36,462 bases of DNA, from NCBI GenBank assembly GCA_016936575.1, contig JAFGXQ010000174.1, positions 1 to 36,462 on the forward strand, written 5' to 3'. The notes below the pieces were generated by a model that did no database searches, had not been told where the DNA came from, and saw only the letters and a program-made list of their open reading frames with translations. Positions 17,267 to 26,009 of this stretch are shown in pieces (position 1 is the stretch's first letter; the number at the start of each line of letters is the position of its first letter). This DNA is from Deltaproteobacteria bacterium (lineage in GTDB: Bacteria; Myxococcota_A; Polyangia; JAAYKL01). The position numbers and the translations under genes were made by a program.

Positions 17267-19615
17267 ATGTTGAAGAACGAAATGATAGCGAACCGAAAAC
17301 CATCTTACTGCGTCTTTGCAGCGCTGTTGTCTGTGATACTCATGGGGGGTATTGTCCAGGCACAAACCACGGGAGAAAACACAATTGAAATTCGTGTTGG
17401 CACGCCGAACCCCTCCGCGGCCTACTGTTATGAAATGGGCTACGACGTACTGATGTTCGAAGATGAAACCGGAGAATACACCAACTGTCTGTTTCCTGAC
17501 GGAACGCAGTGCAGCACCTGGGAATTCCTCGACGGCATGTGCGGAGACGAGTTTTCAATCTGCGCTGAACTGGGGTATGCGGTTGTGCCCGAAGCCGGTG
17601 GTGAGTATTCAGAGTACACTGCGTATTGCGTGGATGGGGACACCGTCATCGGCAGCGTCCTGGAGTTGGCCGGTCTTATCAACATTGCCCACGAAATGCG
17701 GCCGGAAGAATTGGCAGCAGCAACGACAGGACAGTCGATTTCACTATCTCCGAGCGGAGACTTCAACATCGGAATGTTCACCCAGGCCGGAAACGCGAAA
17801 AAGGGTGGTGTGACAATTCCGCCCGGCGTAGGCGACGTCAGTTTTTCCTGGCACCATCCGACGGACCCTCGCCAGGATTATATGACATCTGTGAAAGCGC
17901 AGGGGTCATGCGGTTCATGCTGGGATTTTTCTGCAGTGGGTACAGTCGAAGCGTCTTACGCCGTACTGCATGACAATGCGCTGATGGAACTCGACCTCTC
18001 AGAGGAATACATCAACTCCGAGTGTTCCACCGCGGGCAGCTGTTGCGGCGGTTCCGCCGAGGCCGCTTTTCAAACCATTCGCGACGACGGCGTTCCCGAT
18101 GAAAACTGCATGCCGTATGTGTCTGACTACCTGACCGACAACTCGTGTCTCTGCTACGGCACCAAAAACCCTGACGGCACTCCGGCGGATTGCTCCGATG
18201 CGTGCCCGAATCACCATGCCAGAGACATTTGTTCCTTTACGTCGTGCAACGGCATTCCCGCTGTCGACACCGACCCCGGCCTTCCTGCCGCGCTGTGTGC
18301 GGATGAAGCCAACCGCCGAGTGACTATCGATGATTACGTGCACGTCACCGCCGCCGCCGGCAGCACAGATATTGATGTGGCCGTCATTCAGCAGTTGCTC
18401 CAGGATATCGGTCCTCTGTCGGCCTGCTATACCACCCATGGTGCGACCGACACCGATGGTGTATTCACCTGCGCGGAGACCACCTGCTGGCAAAAAGAAC
18501 TCAGCCCGAAAAAACTCGACACCGATGTGGATACCGACACTGACACCGGTACCGACACCGGCGAACGCGTTTGTGTGACCGCCGGTACATGTGTCGGTGG
18601 AGTCTGTACCACCGGTCTGGTCGGAAACGGCTGTGCGGTTAACGATGACTGCGACGATGATGTGAATAATGATGGTCTCTGTGACGTAAATGATTGCGGC
18701 ACCAATCACTGCATCATCATCACCGGATGGTCCGACACCAAAAGTGCCTGGGAAATCAAGAACAGCTGGGGCAGCAACCCGGGCAACAGCGGCTACTTTC
18801 TTCTGAACTACCACGACTGCCTGTTGCAGCGAAACGTCTGGTATCCGCTGCTCGACCCCAATGCCGATCTTCCCGACGAAGCATTCGTTTCAATTGCACC
18901 GATACAAGCGCGAGGCAGTGTCACGCTGGGAGACCGTACCCACGTAACCGCAGACCTGGCTTTGGGCAACACACTGACAATGGGATTCGACAGCGTGCTT
19001 ACCGGTGATGTGACAGCAGTTCAGGAAGTGGACATGAGCAAGGACCGCGTGAATATCTGGGGAGACGCCGTTACCGGCGGAACCATTCCCAAAGGAAACG
19101 ATTCATATGTTCATGGAACCGAAGTCACCGGCGCAACCCTGGTGTACAGTGCACCGTTTGTTCCCAACACACCGGTAGTTACGGGAGACGCGAGGGTGGT
19201 GTGGTACGATGCAACCGATATTCTTGCTCCCGGCACCTACGATTCACTGACCGTGTGGGATCGAGGCACTGTGATTCTGGATTCAGGGGATTACTATTTC
19301 AATTCAATTACGCTGGCCAATGACAGTGCGCTGATTACCACTACCCCGGGCGCCACGGTGCGAATTCTGGTGGCCAACGGCGTCAGCCTGGGTGACCGGG
19401 TTGAGCTGGGCGCAACCGTTGCGGGCACTGTGTGGCAGTTGATCACGCATGGAAATACCGCCATGAAAATCGGCACGGCGAATACCGCATTCAATGTAGA
19501 CGTTTATGCGCCGAATGCTACAATTGAAATCGTTCACAATGCAATTATCAACGGCATTCTCCTCGGCAACCATCTGGTTGTGGGAAATGATGTAGCCATC
19601 ACCGCACCGATGTAG
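17267..19615 (+). CDS. secreted papain-family (C1A) cysteine peptidase, multidomain
   Basis: A Sec signal (ending VQA/Q) leads to a tandem Cys-rich module (about residues 42-135) resembling DUF333: AAYCYEMG, CLFPDGTQC, FLDGMC, ICAELGY, YCVDGD. The papain-type domain follows: oxyanion Gln212, catalytic Cys218 (AQGSCGSCWDFSAV), His481 (NHCIIITGW) and Asn499 (IKNSWGS). Cys and His are 263 residues apart, about twice the papain distance; the extra sequence includes several Cys-rich loops, an Asp-Thr linker (residues 418-433) and a D-rich calcium-like stretch (DDDVNNDGLCDVNDC). Residues about 540-782 form a beta-solenoid-like C-terminal domain (GSVTLGDRTHV, GVSLGDRVELG). It probably digests proteins outside the cell, and a lipoprotein with the same N-terminal module follows after 20 bp. 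Catalytic residues are seen; module roles are inferred. Confidence 0.92.
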   Translation: MLKNEMIANRKPSYCVFAALLSVILMGGIVQAQTTGENTIEIRVGTPNPSAAYCYEMGYDVLMFEDETGEYTNCLFPDGTQCSTWEFLDGMCGDEFSICAELGYAVVPEAGGEYSEYTAYCVDGDTVIGSVLELAGLINIAHEMRPEELAAATTGQSISLSPSGDFNIGMFTQAGNAKKGGVTIPPGVGDVSFSWHHPTDPRQDYMTSVKAQGSCGSCWDFSAVGTVEASYAVLHDNALMELDLSEEYINSECSTAGSCCGGSAEAAFQTIRDDGVPDENCMPYVSDYLTDNSCLCYGTKNPDGTPADCSDACPNHHARDICSFTSCNGIPAVDTDPGLPAALCADEANRRVTIDDYVHVTAAAGSTDIDVAVIQQLLQDIGPLSACYTTHGATDTDGVFTCAETTCWQKELSPKKLDTDVDTDTDTGTDTGERVCVTAGTCVGGVCTTGLVGNGCAVNDDCDDDVNNDGLCDVNDCGTNHCIIITGWSDTKSAWEIKNSWGSNPGNSGYFLLNYHDCLLQRNVWYPLLDPNADLPDEAFVSIAPIQARGSVTLGDRTHVTADLALGNTLTMGFDSVLTGDVTAVQEVDMSKDRVNIWGDAVTGGTIPKGNDSYVHGTEVTGATLVYSAPFVPNTPVVTGDARVVWYDATDILAPGTYDSLTVWDRGTVILDSGDYYFNSITLANDSALITTTPGATVRILVANGVSLGDRVELGATVAGTVWQLITHGNTAMKIGTANTAFNVDVYAPNATIEIVHNAIINGILLGNHLVVGNDVAITAPM

Positions 19616-19635
19616 ATGTCGGATAGGATAAACCA

Positions 19636-20214
19636 ATGAACCGAGATACTTTTTTTCTGATTCGTTTACCGGCTTCGATGCTCACCTGGGTGACTGCAGC
19701 GCTTCTGCTGACCGCCGGTTCGTGCAGTCGCACCAGCGATGTGGATGAAGATTCAGAGACGGAACCACGCATTTCAGCGTCGACAGACGATACAGCAGTT
19801 TCAACCGACACCGGGGGCGACACCACGCAATCGGATACATCAGACTCTTCTCAACATTCTGAGAACAATCTGACCGAAGCGCAAGTCGCCTTTTACGCAC
19901 TGAACATCGCAGAAGTACAAAACGATCTGTACGCGCTGGCAGAATGGTTCTGCGCCAATACAGGCGGGATGTATTATCTGAACCAGAGTGTCCCGGTGAA
20001 TCCTCATCAATGCATCCTTTCGGACGGCACGGTCTGCGACATGGTGCAGTATTACATTGGCCAATGCGCTCCCGAAAAGTCAGTATGTTCAAGGTTGGGA
20101 TATGAATTTATTGTAGAGGAAAACGTGGACAATCCCTACCACCATCAATTCTGGATGAGTTGCATGGTGGACGGAGAAAAAGTCTCTGTATTTGAATTTA
20201 TCAACCAGCATTAA
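19636..20214 (+). CDS. lipoprotein with stand-alone tandem DUF333-like module
   Basis: The 192-residue product has a lipoprotein signal (AGS|C, Cys30), an acidic Ser/Thr-rich spacer to about residue 75, and a C-terminal module that aligns closely with the N-terminal module of the peptidase encoded just upstream: FCANTGG, QCILSDGTVC, YYIGQC, VCSRLGYEF and CMVDGEKV match in order and spacing. The gene starts 20 bp after the peptidase stop with an AGGA site, so the two are almost certainly co-transcribed. The module's function is not known to me; a membrane-held inhibitor or docking partner of the peptidase is a reasonable guess, not an observation. Confidence 0.8.
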   Translation: MNRDTFFLIRLPASMLTWVTAALLLTAGSCSRTSDVDEDSETEPRISASTDDTAVSTDTGGDTTQSDTSDSSQHSENNLTEAQVAFYALNIAEVQNDLYALAEWFCANTGGMYYLNQSVPVNPHQCILSDGTVCDMVQYYIGQCAPEKSVCSRLGYEFIVEENVDNPYHHQFWMSCMVDGEKVSVFEFINQH

Positions 20215-20710
20215 TTTCTACATCGCGCATTCCCGCGCCGCGTTTTGCCAGAGTGCATCTCAAAGCCACTTCAGCAGTCTAACTATGCACGCCAACTGAA
20301 CAAATCCCCGAAACCCAATTTGTTCACATTTCAAACTGCAGTTTTATTTTCGGCTCACCTACAGAACCAAATGTCGCCCTCTATTCGGCTGTTTAATGTC
20401 GTTATTGTTGTACATCCTTGCCGCATGCGCCCGCGCCAATTGCGATTTGGCGATAGTCAATTAAAAACAACAGTGCCCAAACATGTGAGGGTTTGTATGT
20501 GTCTCAATGCCCCCAAGGGACTGTTTTCTCGCATTGATTTTCATCTTGGCGGCGGAGTTTATTTCTAAAATACTTTTCGATTGTTCGTGCCCGTCTGTTA
20601 TTGATTTGTTGGATTTGCCTCATAAAAGTCATACAATTGATTTTAAAAAATATTTCAGGAACACTTCTCTCTTTTGCTCGCCCATGTGTTCGTTTGGCAG
20701 GAGGTTGATT
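20215..20710. other. intergenic region, 496 bp, no gene seen
   Basis: This is the longest gene-free stretch of the window. Frames that cross it lack a plausible start and product. A possible promoter for the downstream lipoprotein lies at 20609-20637. No hairpin terminator for the upstream operon is evident. Confidence 0.5.
20609..20637 (+). promoter_or_regulatory. possible promoter of the 20711 lipoprotein gene
   Basis: TTGGAT, 17 bp, TACAAT. The -10 box is good and the -35 box is weak. The leader would be about 67 bases and includes the AGGAGG site before the ATG. Confidence 0.3.
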
Positions 20711-21664
20711 ATGAAAAACGGTTTGTTCATTCGTTTGTTTTTTTCGCTTTTGTTTGCCATCTCACTTACAGGGTGTCACAAGGCCGCAGGGGCCGACAGC
20801 GTAGATACGTCGTCAGACAGCGGTGCAGATGGGGATTCAGACAGCGATGCAGACGGGGATTCAGACAGCGATGCAGACGGGGATTCAGACAGCGATGCAG
20901 ACGGGGATTCAGACAGCGACACGGGCGTCACTCAATCGCCCATTATGATTCGAATCCTCAATTCCGGTGAAAGGCCGGTGTACATTTACTCCCCCTCCTC
21001 AATTCAAATGTATGCGCAGGAGTCAGACCGATGGACAGCACATGCAATGGAACAGCCGTTTTGCACGGTTTCTTGTGAGAATGTCGATGAAGCTGAACCG
21101 TACGGCTGCTGTATGGATTGTGCATACATGCCCCAGGTATTGTACATTCCGGCAGGAGAACAGTACAGCCGATCATGGGACGGTCAATTGTTTCGTATGA
21201 ACCAGCAGTTGTGCGAGTGCGGATGTTCCGAATCGTACCACCCTCCATCGGGATTGTACCGCGTGCAAGTGTGCGCCTATGATTCATTCGTCGACTATTG
21301 GGAAGGGGAAGTGAACTTTCCGGATTCGGCCGGTATCGTGGATGGCATTACGCCAGCGGGCGGCTATCAGTGCGTTTCCATGGATTTCGAAGTACCCACG
21401 GAACAGGCAGAGATTGAATTGAACATCACTGGAATCGGGCAATCCTGCGCTGCGGATTGGGAGTGCCCTGATGATCAATACTGTAACGATTGTGCCTATG
21501 GGTCGTGTGCCGGGTGTACCGATTGCGTCAGCGCATGTGTACCTCATTATTGTGTCGGTGAGACAGACGGTGTTTTATGTAATATGGCTCGACCCGAATG
21601 CGAAGCCGGAACCACCGCCATCATCAAGGACGGCTGCTGGTCATGTGACTGTTCGTTGTATTAA
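20711..21664 (+). CDS. D-linker lipoprotein with Cys-rich C-terminal domain
   Basis: I set the start at 20711, where GCAGGAGG precedes an ATG that opens a lipoprotein signal (SLTG|C, Cys22); the frame continues upstream to 20507 but that part has no signal and no site. A perfect octapeptide array (Ala-Asp-Gly-Asp-Ser-Asp-Ser-Asp, four times) follows at residues 39-70. The C-terminal 240 residues hold about 30 Cys, including a motif with paired Cys (GQSCAADWECPDDQYCNDC) that resembles small disulfide-rich repeats of myxobacterial secreted proteins, and a final CWSCDCSLY. I do not recognise an enzyme. It is probably a surface-exposed, disulfide-stabilised protein. Confidence 0.8.
   Translation: MKNGLFIRLFFSLLFAISLTGCHKAAGADSVDTSSDSGADGDSDSDADGDSDSDADGDSDSDADGDSDSDTGVTQSPIMIRILNSGERPVYIYSPSSIQMYAQESDRWTAHAMEQPFCTVSCENVDEAEPYGCCMDCAYMPQVLYIPAGEQYSRSWDGQLFRMNQQLCECGCSESYHPPSGLYRVQVCAYDSFVDYWEGEVNFPDSAGIVDGITPAGGYQCVSMDFEVPTEQAEIELNITGIGQSCAADWECPDDQYCNDCAYGSCAGCTDCVSACVPHYCVGETDGVLCNMARPECEAGTTAIIKDGCWSCDCSLY
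20825..20920 (+). repeat. four tandem 24-bp units in linker
   Basis: Four copies of a 24-bp unit (GCAGACGGGGATTCAGACAG + CGAT) differ only at one base in the first copy and one in the last. Each codes eight residues (ADGDSDSD). In-frame gain or loss would only change linker length. Confidence 0.93.
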
Positions 21665-21678
21665 CGCGGCATTCCGCT

Positions 21679-21891
21679 TTACCGAAGCTCCTTCACCTGT
21701 TCGTGCCCCACATTGCCGATGACATTTCCGTGCTCATCGAAAACCAGTACCATTTCTTCGTTCAGATGCATAGGTTCAGGAGGTTGGGCCGGCCCTTCCG
21801 GGGTTAATAACATGGGCGCATCCGCGATAACGGTGGCCGGTGTCGACTCATTATTGATGATAATTATTTTATGCGTAGCGACTTTTCCCAC
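21679..21891 (-). CDS. small conserved-looking hypothetical protein, 70 aa
   Basis: The frame starts at GTG with an AAAGGGA sequence seven bases upstream and codes a soluble, acidic protein (GKVATHKIIIINNESTPATV ... FDEHGNVIGNVGHEQVKELR). There is no signal peptide or Cys, and codon use looks like that of real genes. It lies alone on the minus strand between two plus-strand genes. I do not recognise a family. The alternative is a chance open frame, since the opposite strand is also open here. Confidence 0.5.
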   Translation of the reverse strand: MGKVATHKIIIINNESTPATVIADAPMLLTPEGPAQPPEPMHLNEEMVLVFDEHGNVIGNVGHEQVKELR

Positions 21892-22061
21892 GATGTGTCC
21901 CTTTCTATGAATTCATTCGGTTCCGGTAGTAAGTCGTCGGTTTGTACCCGATCTTAAGTGCACAGGTTCTTTTTTCGACATTTTTTACCCGTTCACCTGA
22001 ACCATAGTTCGTGGTATGTTGCCGCCCAAATGCAGGGGTTTCCCCATGGAGAAATAACATT

Positions 22062-23477
22062 ATGACCGTGCAACGAGATACTTGGGATTCCAAATTGGGA
22101 TTTATTATGGCGGCGTCGGGAAGCGCCGTAGGGCTCGGAAATCTTTGGAAATTTCCGTACATCACCTGGGAAAACAACGGTGGTGCATTTGTGCTTGTTT
22201 ACCTGGGGGCGGTCTTCTTTCTGGGCCTGCCCATCATGATGGGGGAAATTTTTGTCGGGCGCACGGCCCAACTTTCCGGAGCCCCGGCGTACAAAAAACT
22301 GGGAGGAAAGGGCTGGAGCAAACTCGGGTATCTGGGCGCCGCCGCCGGGGGAATCATTTTGTCGTATTACATGGTTATCGCCGGATGGTCCCTATATTCC
22401 TTTGGACAATGCGTCGGTTGGTCCTTCAGCGGATATCCCGAATCCTTTGACGGCCCTGCGGCGTTCGGAAAATTCACCCAGAACGGCTGGCTGCAAATTG
22501 CGCTGACCGCGGGATTCACCCTGATGAACGGCGCCATCATTCTGCGGGGAATCGGTAGGGGCATTGAAAAAGCCACTAAAATCATGATGCCCATCCTTGT
22601 TCTCATCATGCTCTACCTGGTGGCGACCGCACTTTTCATGGACGGTCGAAATGAAGCGCTGTCCACCATCTTCAGTGCGGATTTCGCTGCAATGGAGCCC
22701 AAAGGGTATTTGGAAGCGGTCGGTCAGGCGTTCTTTTCCCTCTCGCTGGGCCTGGGTGCCATGGTGGCGTACGGTTCGTATATGAAAAAGAACGATTCCA
22801 TTACCCACAGCGCCCTGTGGGTCGTCTCACTGGACACCCTGTTTGCACTGCTCGCATGTGTGGTGATGTTCACCATTATTTTTTCTGTCCCCGATTTACA
22901 GGCCAAAGTGTCAGCCGGTGAAGTGGGCACGGTGGGAATGCTGTTCATCGCGCTGCCCGAACTGTTCTACACAGTGATGCCCGGCGGCATGGTGGTCGCC
23001 CCGCTCTTTTTCATTCTGGTGGGTTTCGCCGCACTTTCCTCCACCCTGTCGCTGGGTGAAGTGGTTGCCTCAATCATGATTGACAGACGGGGCTGGAACC
23101 GAAAGAAGGCGGTATTGATTACCGCCAGCGTCGTATTTGTCGGTTCTATTTTCGCCGCGCTCTCTTTGGGCGCCAACAAGACGCTCTCCGGAATATCGTT
23201 CGACGGCGTTCCGATAATGCAGATTATCTTTTCCACCAAAAAAGGGGTGCTGTCGCTGCTGGACCATCTGGCGTGCAACTGGATGCTGCCCCTGGGGGGG
23301 CTGGGTACCACCCTGTTTGTGGGCTGGTACCTGAAAAACGATTTCATTCTGAAGGAGCTGGGAATCAAACAATCTAATGTGGTATTCAATTTATGGATTT
23401 GGTGTCTGCGTGTGGTAGCCCCCGCCGCCATTATCGCCCTGATCATCGCGGTCGCCATGGGCAAAGATTTTTCCTGA
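22062..23477 (+). CDS. sodium-dependent amino-acid symporter (NSS/SNF family)
   Basis: A LeuT-fold transporter that couples inward Na+ movement to uptake of an amino acid or similar solute across the inner membrane. The first helix carries the unwound substrate/Na+ site (SGSAVGLGNLWKFPYITWENN), and the TM6 site reads FFSLSLGLGAMVAYGSY. About eleven to twelve membrane segments are visible over 471 residues, a bacterial family length. The ATG at 22062 starts the normal N-terminus (MTVQRDTWDSKLGFI) and follows a GGAGA site; a GTG 51 bases upstream is rejected. hrpB starts 13 bp after its stop. The substrate cannot be read from the sequence. Confidence 0.93.
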   Translation: MTVQRDTWDSKLGFIMAASGSAVGLGNLWKFPYITWENNGGAFVLVYLGAVFFLGLPIMMGEIFVGRTAQLSGAPAYKKLGGKGWSKLGYLGAAAGGIILSYYMVIAGWSLYSFGQCVGWSFSGYPESFDGPAAFGKFTQNGWLQIALTAGFTLMNGAIILRGIGRGIEKATKIMMPILVLIMLYLVATALFMDGRNEALSTIFSADFAAMEPKGYLEAVGQAFFSLSLGLGAMVAYGSYMKKNDSITHSALWVVSLDTLFALLACVVMFTIIFSVPDLQAKVSAGEVGTVGMLFIALPELFYTVMPGGMVVAPLFFILVGFAALSSTLSLGEVVASIMIDRRGWNRKKAVLITASVVFVGSIFAALSLGANKTLSGISFDGVPIMQIIFSTKKGVLSLLDHLACNWMLPLGGLGTTLFVGWYLKNDFILKELGIKQSNVVFNLWIWCLRVVAPAAIIALIIAVAMGKDFS

Positions 23478-23490
23478 GCATTTCCGGTTC

Positions 23491-25875
23491 ATGTCGCGCC
23501 CCCTTCCCATTTTCGAAATTCAGTCGCAGGTAATGGCGGCTATTCAACAGGGTCCGGTGGTCGTCACCGCTCCCACCGGCAGCGGAAAATCCACTGAGTT
23601 GCCGAGGTGGCTTTCTACCAAAGGCAAAGTTCTCGTTATTGAACCGAGGCGGGTGGCCTGTCTGGGGCTCTGCGAACGCGTCAGCTTTCTCGAACAAGAT
23701 GACATCGGACAAAAAGTGGGATACCACGTGCGCGCTCAAAGTCGCTTCACCGCAAATACCGCCATTCTTTTTGTCACTCCCGGCATTGCGCTGCGCTATC
23801 TCGCTTCAAATCGCATCGCACAGTTTGATGCGGTGATTCTGGATGAGTTCCACGAACGCAGTATTGAAACCGATCTCCTTCTGGCATTGCTGAAAAAAAA
23901 CTTCACCGGAAAGCTTCTGGTCACCAGCGCAACGATTGACGCCCGGCCGCTGGCATCATACCTGAATGCGACTCCCCTTCATGCCGAAGGAACGCTGTTT
24001 GACGTGGCGGTTCATTACCTGGGCCCGAAAGACGCGCTGCCTTCGGGCGACCACCTGGCCGATCGCGTATCGAATGCGGTACACAAGGCAATGTCGTTTA
24101 CCGGAGACATTCTGGTGTTTCTGCCGGGGAAATCCGAAATTCGCCGGGTTGCCGACGCGCTTGCGTCACGTAACGATATTGATGTGATGCAAATGCACGG
24201 AGATCTGGGGCTGGGCGAACAAGAGCAGGTTTTTTCCAACTCACCCAAACGCAAAGTGGTGCTGGCAACCAATGTATGTGAAACATCAATTACGGTTCCC
24301 GGCATCGGTGTGGTCATCGACAGCGGCCTGGTGAAGCGCACCCGCTTTGTGGATGATCGCGGTTTTCTCACGCTGATGCCTGTCGCGCTGGACAGCGCAG
24401 CGCAAAGAAAAGGCCGCGCCGGTCGTACCGCCGAGGGTGTTTGTTTTCGGTTGTGGAGTGAACGGGCGGTGCTTGAAAAATTCACACCGGCCGAAATGTT
24501 CAGAGAGTCGCTGACGCAAATGGTGCTCGCGGCCGCGTCCTGCGGAGAACGCGTGGAGACGCTTCAATTTTATGAAGCACCGAAGACATATGCGGTTGAC
24601 GCCGCAACCCAAACCCTTGCCGCGCTGGGCGCAATCACCGAAACCCAGGAAATTACCCAACGGGGTCACGCCCTGTTCGGTCTTCCGCTGCGTGCTGAAA
24701 TGGCAGCCTTCCTGGTCGACGCCGAGAAAAACGACCTATTGAAAGAAGCGATTGACGTCGTCAGTGTTGCCGAAATATCAAAGGAACTCTTTGTCTCACC
24801 AAGACGCCCCGACAACCCGGACGACGACTTTCGATTGTCGGGTTGCGATATTCGCGCGACCCTGCTGGCCATGAAATGCGACGTATGCGATGCACAGAGG
24901 TATGAGATTCACCGGGGAGCGCTGAAAGACGCAAAAAAAATTCAGCAGGAACTACGCGACGCGTTCCATATTCCCCGAAAAGCTGAAACCGATGTGTTTG
25001 CTTCACCCAGGCTGGCGGAACTGTTTATTCGCACCCATGCGCCCAGTGCGCATGTGGCGAGAAGAAAGCGGGGACGCCTCTTTTTCAGCAACGGCAACGG
25101 CAAGGAAATCACTCTCTCTGCAAGTAGCGGTATTTCAGAAGAAAAAGTTGAAGCCATCGTTGTGTTCGCAACTGTAGCCACCGGACTCGGGTACCGGGAA
25201 AAAGATGCCCGCATCATCGTAACCATGGCATCCCCCCTGAAACGCGCTCAACTGGCGGCTGCCGGACTCGGCACGTTGAAGGTATCGAACCCGCATTTGG
25301 TACAGGGAGTGGTGACCGCTCAGGTGGAACGCTCACTTGCCGGTTGCGTTTTGGTATCCACAGAGGAAGTTCCGACCGGAATCGGCGCCCAGGACGCCAT
25401 TGCCGAACTTTTTTTGCGAGGGTCCATTTTCAAAGACGCCCTGGTGCAGACAAGACAACACCTGGCTGAGGCAGACATCGCGAAAAAGGCGGTTCGGTTC
25501 AATGTAAGTGATGAACCGCTTGCGCTGGGTGTGTGGGAAGATGCAGTGCCGTCCCCTGAAACATGGATTCGGCGTACCCTCTCAACCATTGGAATTGAAA
25601 GCGGCCATGATTTCGCACTGCTGAGTAAAGCCGATTTCATCGCTCCGGCGCTTCCCGAATGGACCGCCGCGTGGGTGCGGCAACGGTTTCCGTTGCTTGT
25701 CAATCTAGGCGATGCGCAATACGATGTGGCATATGATTTTGCAGGCAGAACGGCCACGTTGCATAAAACCGGAGGAACCCGAAAAGGCCCGCCATCACTG
25801 AATACCGTACCGGGGTTTTGCGGATTTAAAATAAAAGTGAAACACCATACCCAAACCTGGGTGCTCCGCTCCTGA
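23491..25875 (+). CDS. hrpB: ATP-dependent helicase HrpB
   Basis: A DExH-box (DEAH/RHA-type) RNA helicase. The motifs are in order: Walker A (APTGSGKST, residues 27-35), DEFHER (residues 118-123, the HrpB-specific variant of DEAH), SAT (VTSATID), NVCETSITVPGIGVVIDSG and QRKGRAGR. A helicase-associated region and the HrpB C-terminal domain follow (GFCGFKIKVKHHTQTWVLRS near the end; bacterial HrpB typically ends in a similar stretch). The 794 residues match the roughly 800-820 of the family. Its cellular role is not well defined; some HrpB proteins act in mRNA processing. It is probably co-transcribed with the symporter gene, without an obvious functional link. Confidence 0.95.
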   Translation: MSRPLPIFEIQSQVMAAIQQGPVVVTAPTGSGKSTELPRWLSTKGKVLVIEPRRVACLGLCERVSFLEQDDIGQKVGYHVRAQSRFTANTAILFVTPGIALRYLASNRIAQFDAVILDEFHERSIETDLLLALLKKNFTGKLLVTSATIDARPLASYLNATPLHAEGTLFDVAVHYLGPKDALPSGDHLADRVSNAVHKAMSFTGDILVFLPGKSEIRRVADALASRNDIDVMQMHGDLGLGEQEQVFSNSPKRKVVLATNVCETSITVPGIGVVIDSGLVKRTRFVDDRGFLTLMPVALDSAAQRKGRAGRTAEGVCFRLWSERAVLEKFTPAEMFRESLTQMVLAAASCGERVETLQFYEAPKTYAVDAATQTLAALGAITETQEITQRGHALFGLPLRAEMAAFLVDAEKNDLLKEAIDVVSVAEISKELFVSPRRPDNPDDDFRLSGCDIRATLLAMKCDVCDAQRYEIHRGALKDAKKIQQELRDAFHIPRKAETDVFASPRLAELFIRTHAPSAHVARRKRGRLFFSNGNGKEITLSASSGISEEKVEAIVVFATVATGLGYREKDARIIVTMASPLKRAQLAAAGLGTLKVSNPHLVQGVVTAQVERSLAGCVLVSTEEVPTGIGAQDAIAELFLRGSIFKDALVQTRQHLAEADIAKKAVRFNVSDEPLALGVWEDAVPSPETWIRRTLSTIGIESGHDFALLSKADFIAPALPEWTAAWVRQRFPLLVNLGDAQYDVAYDFAGRTATLHKTGGTRKGPPSLNTVPGFCGFKIKVKHHTQTWVLRS

Positions 25876-26009
25876 CGAGAGCCGCTCAAAAGGCGTTTCG
25901 GTATTTGCATCAGATTGTTTACAGATCACAGCGAAAGTAATAATGTACACGTTTAATGGCGTTTTAATTGGATGAACGCGCCATCGCCGATAAAAGGGGA
26001 CTACGTTAC

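Noticed and set aside
20507-20710. N-terminal extension of the 20711 lipoprotein
   Set aside because: The signal peptide and AGGAGG site define the 20711 start; the upstream part shows neither.
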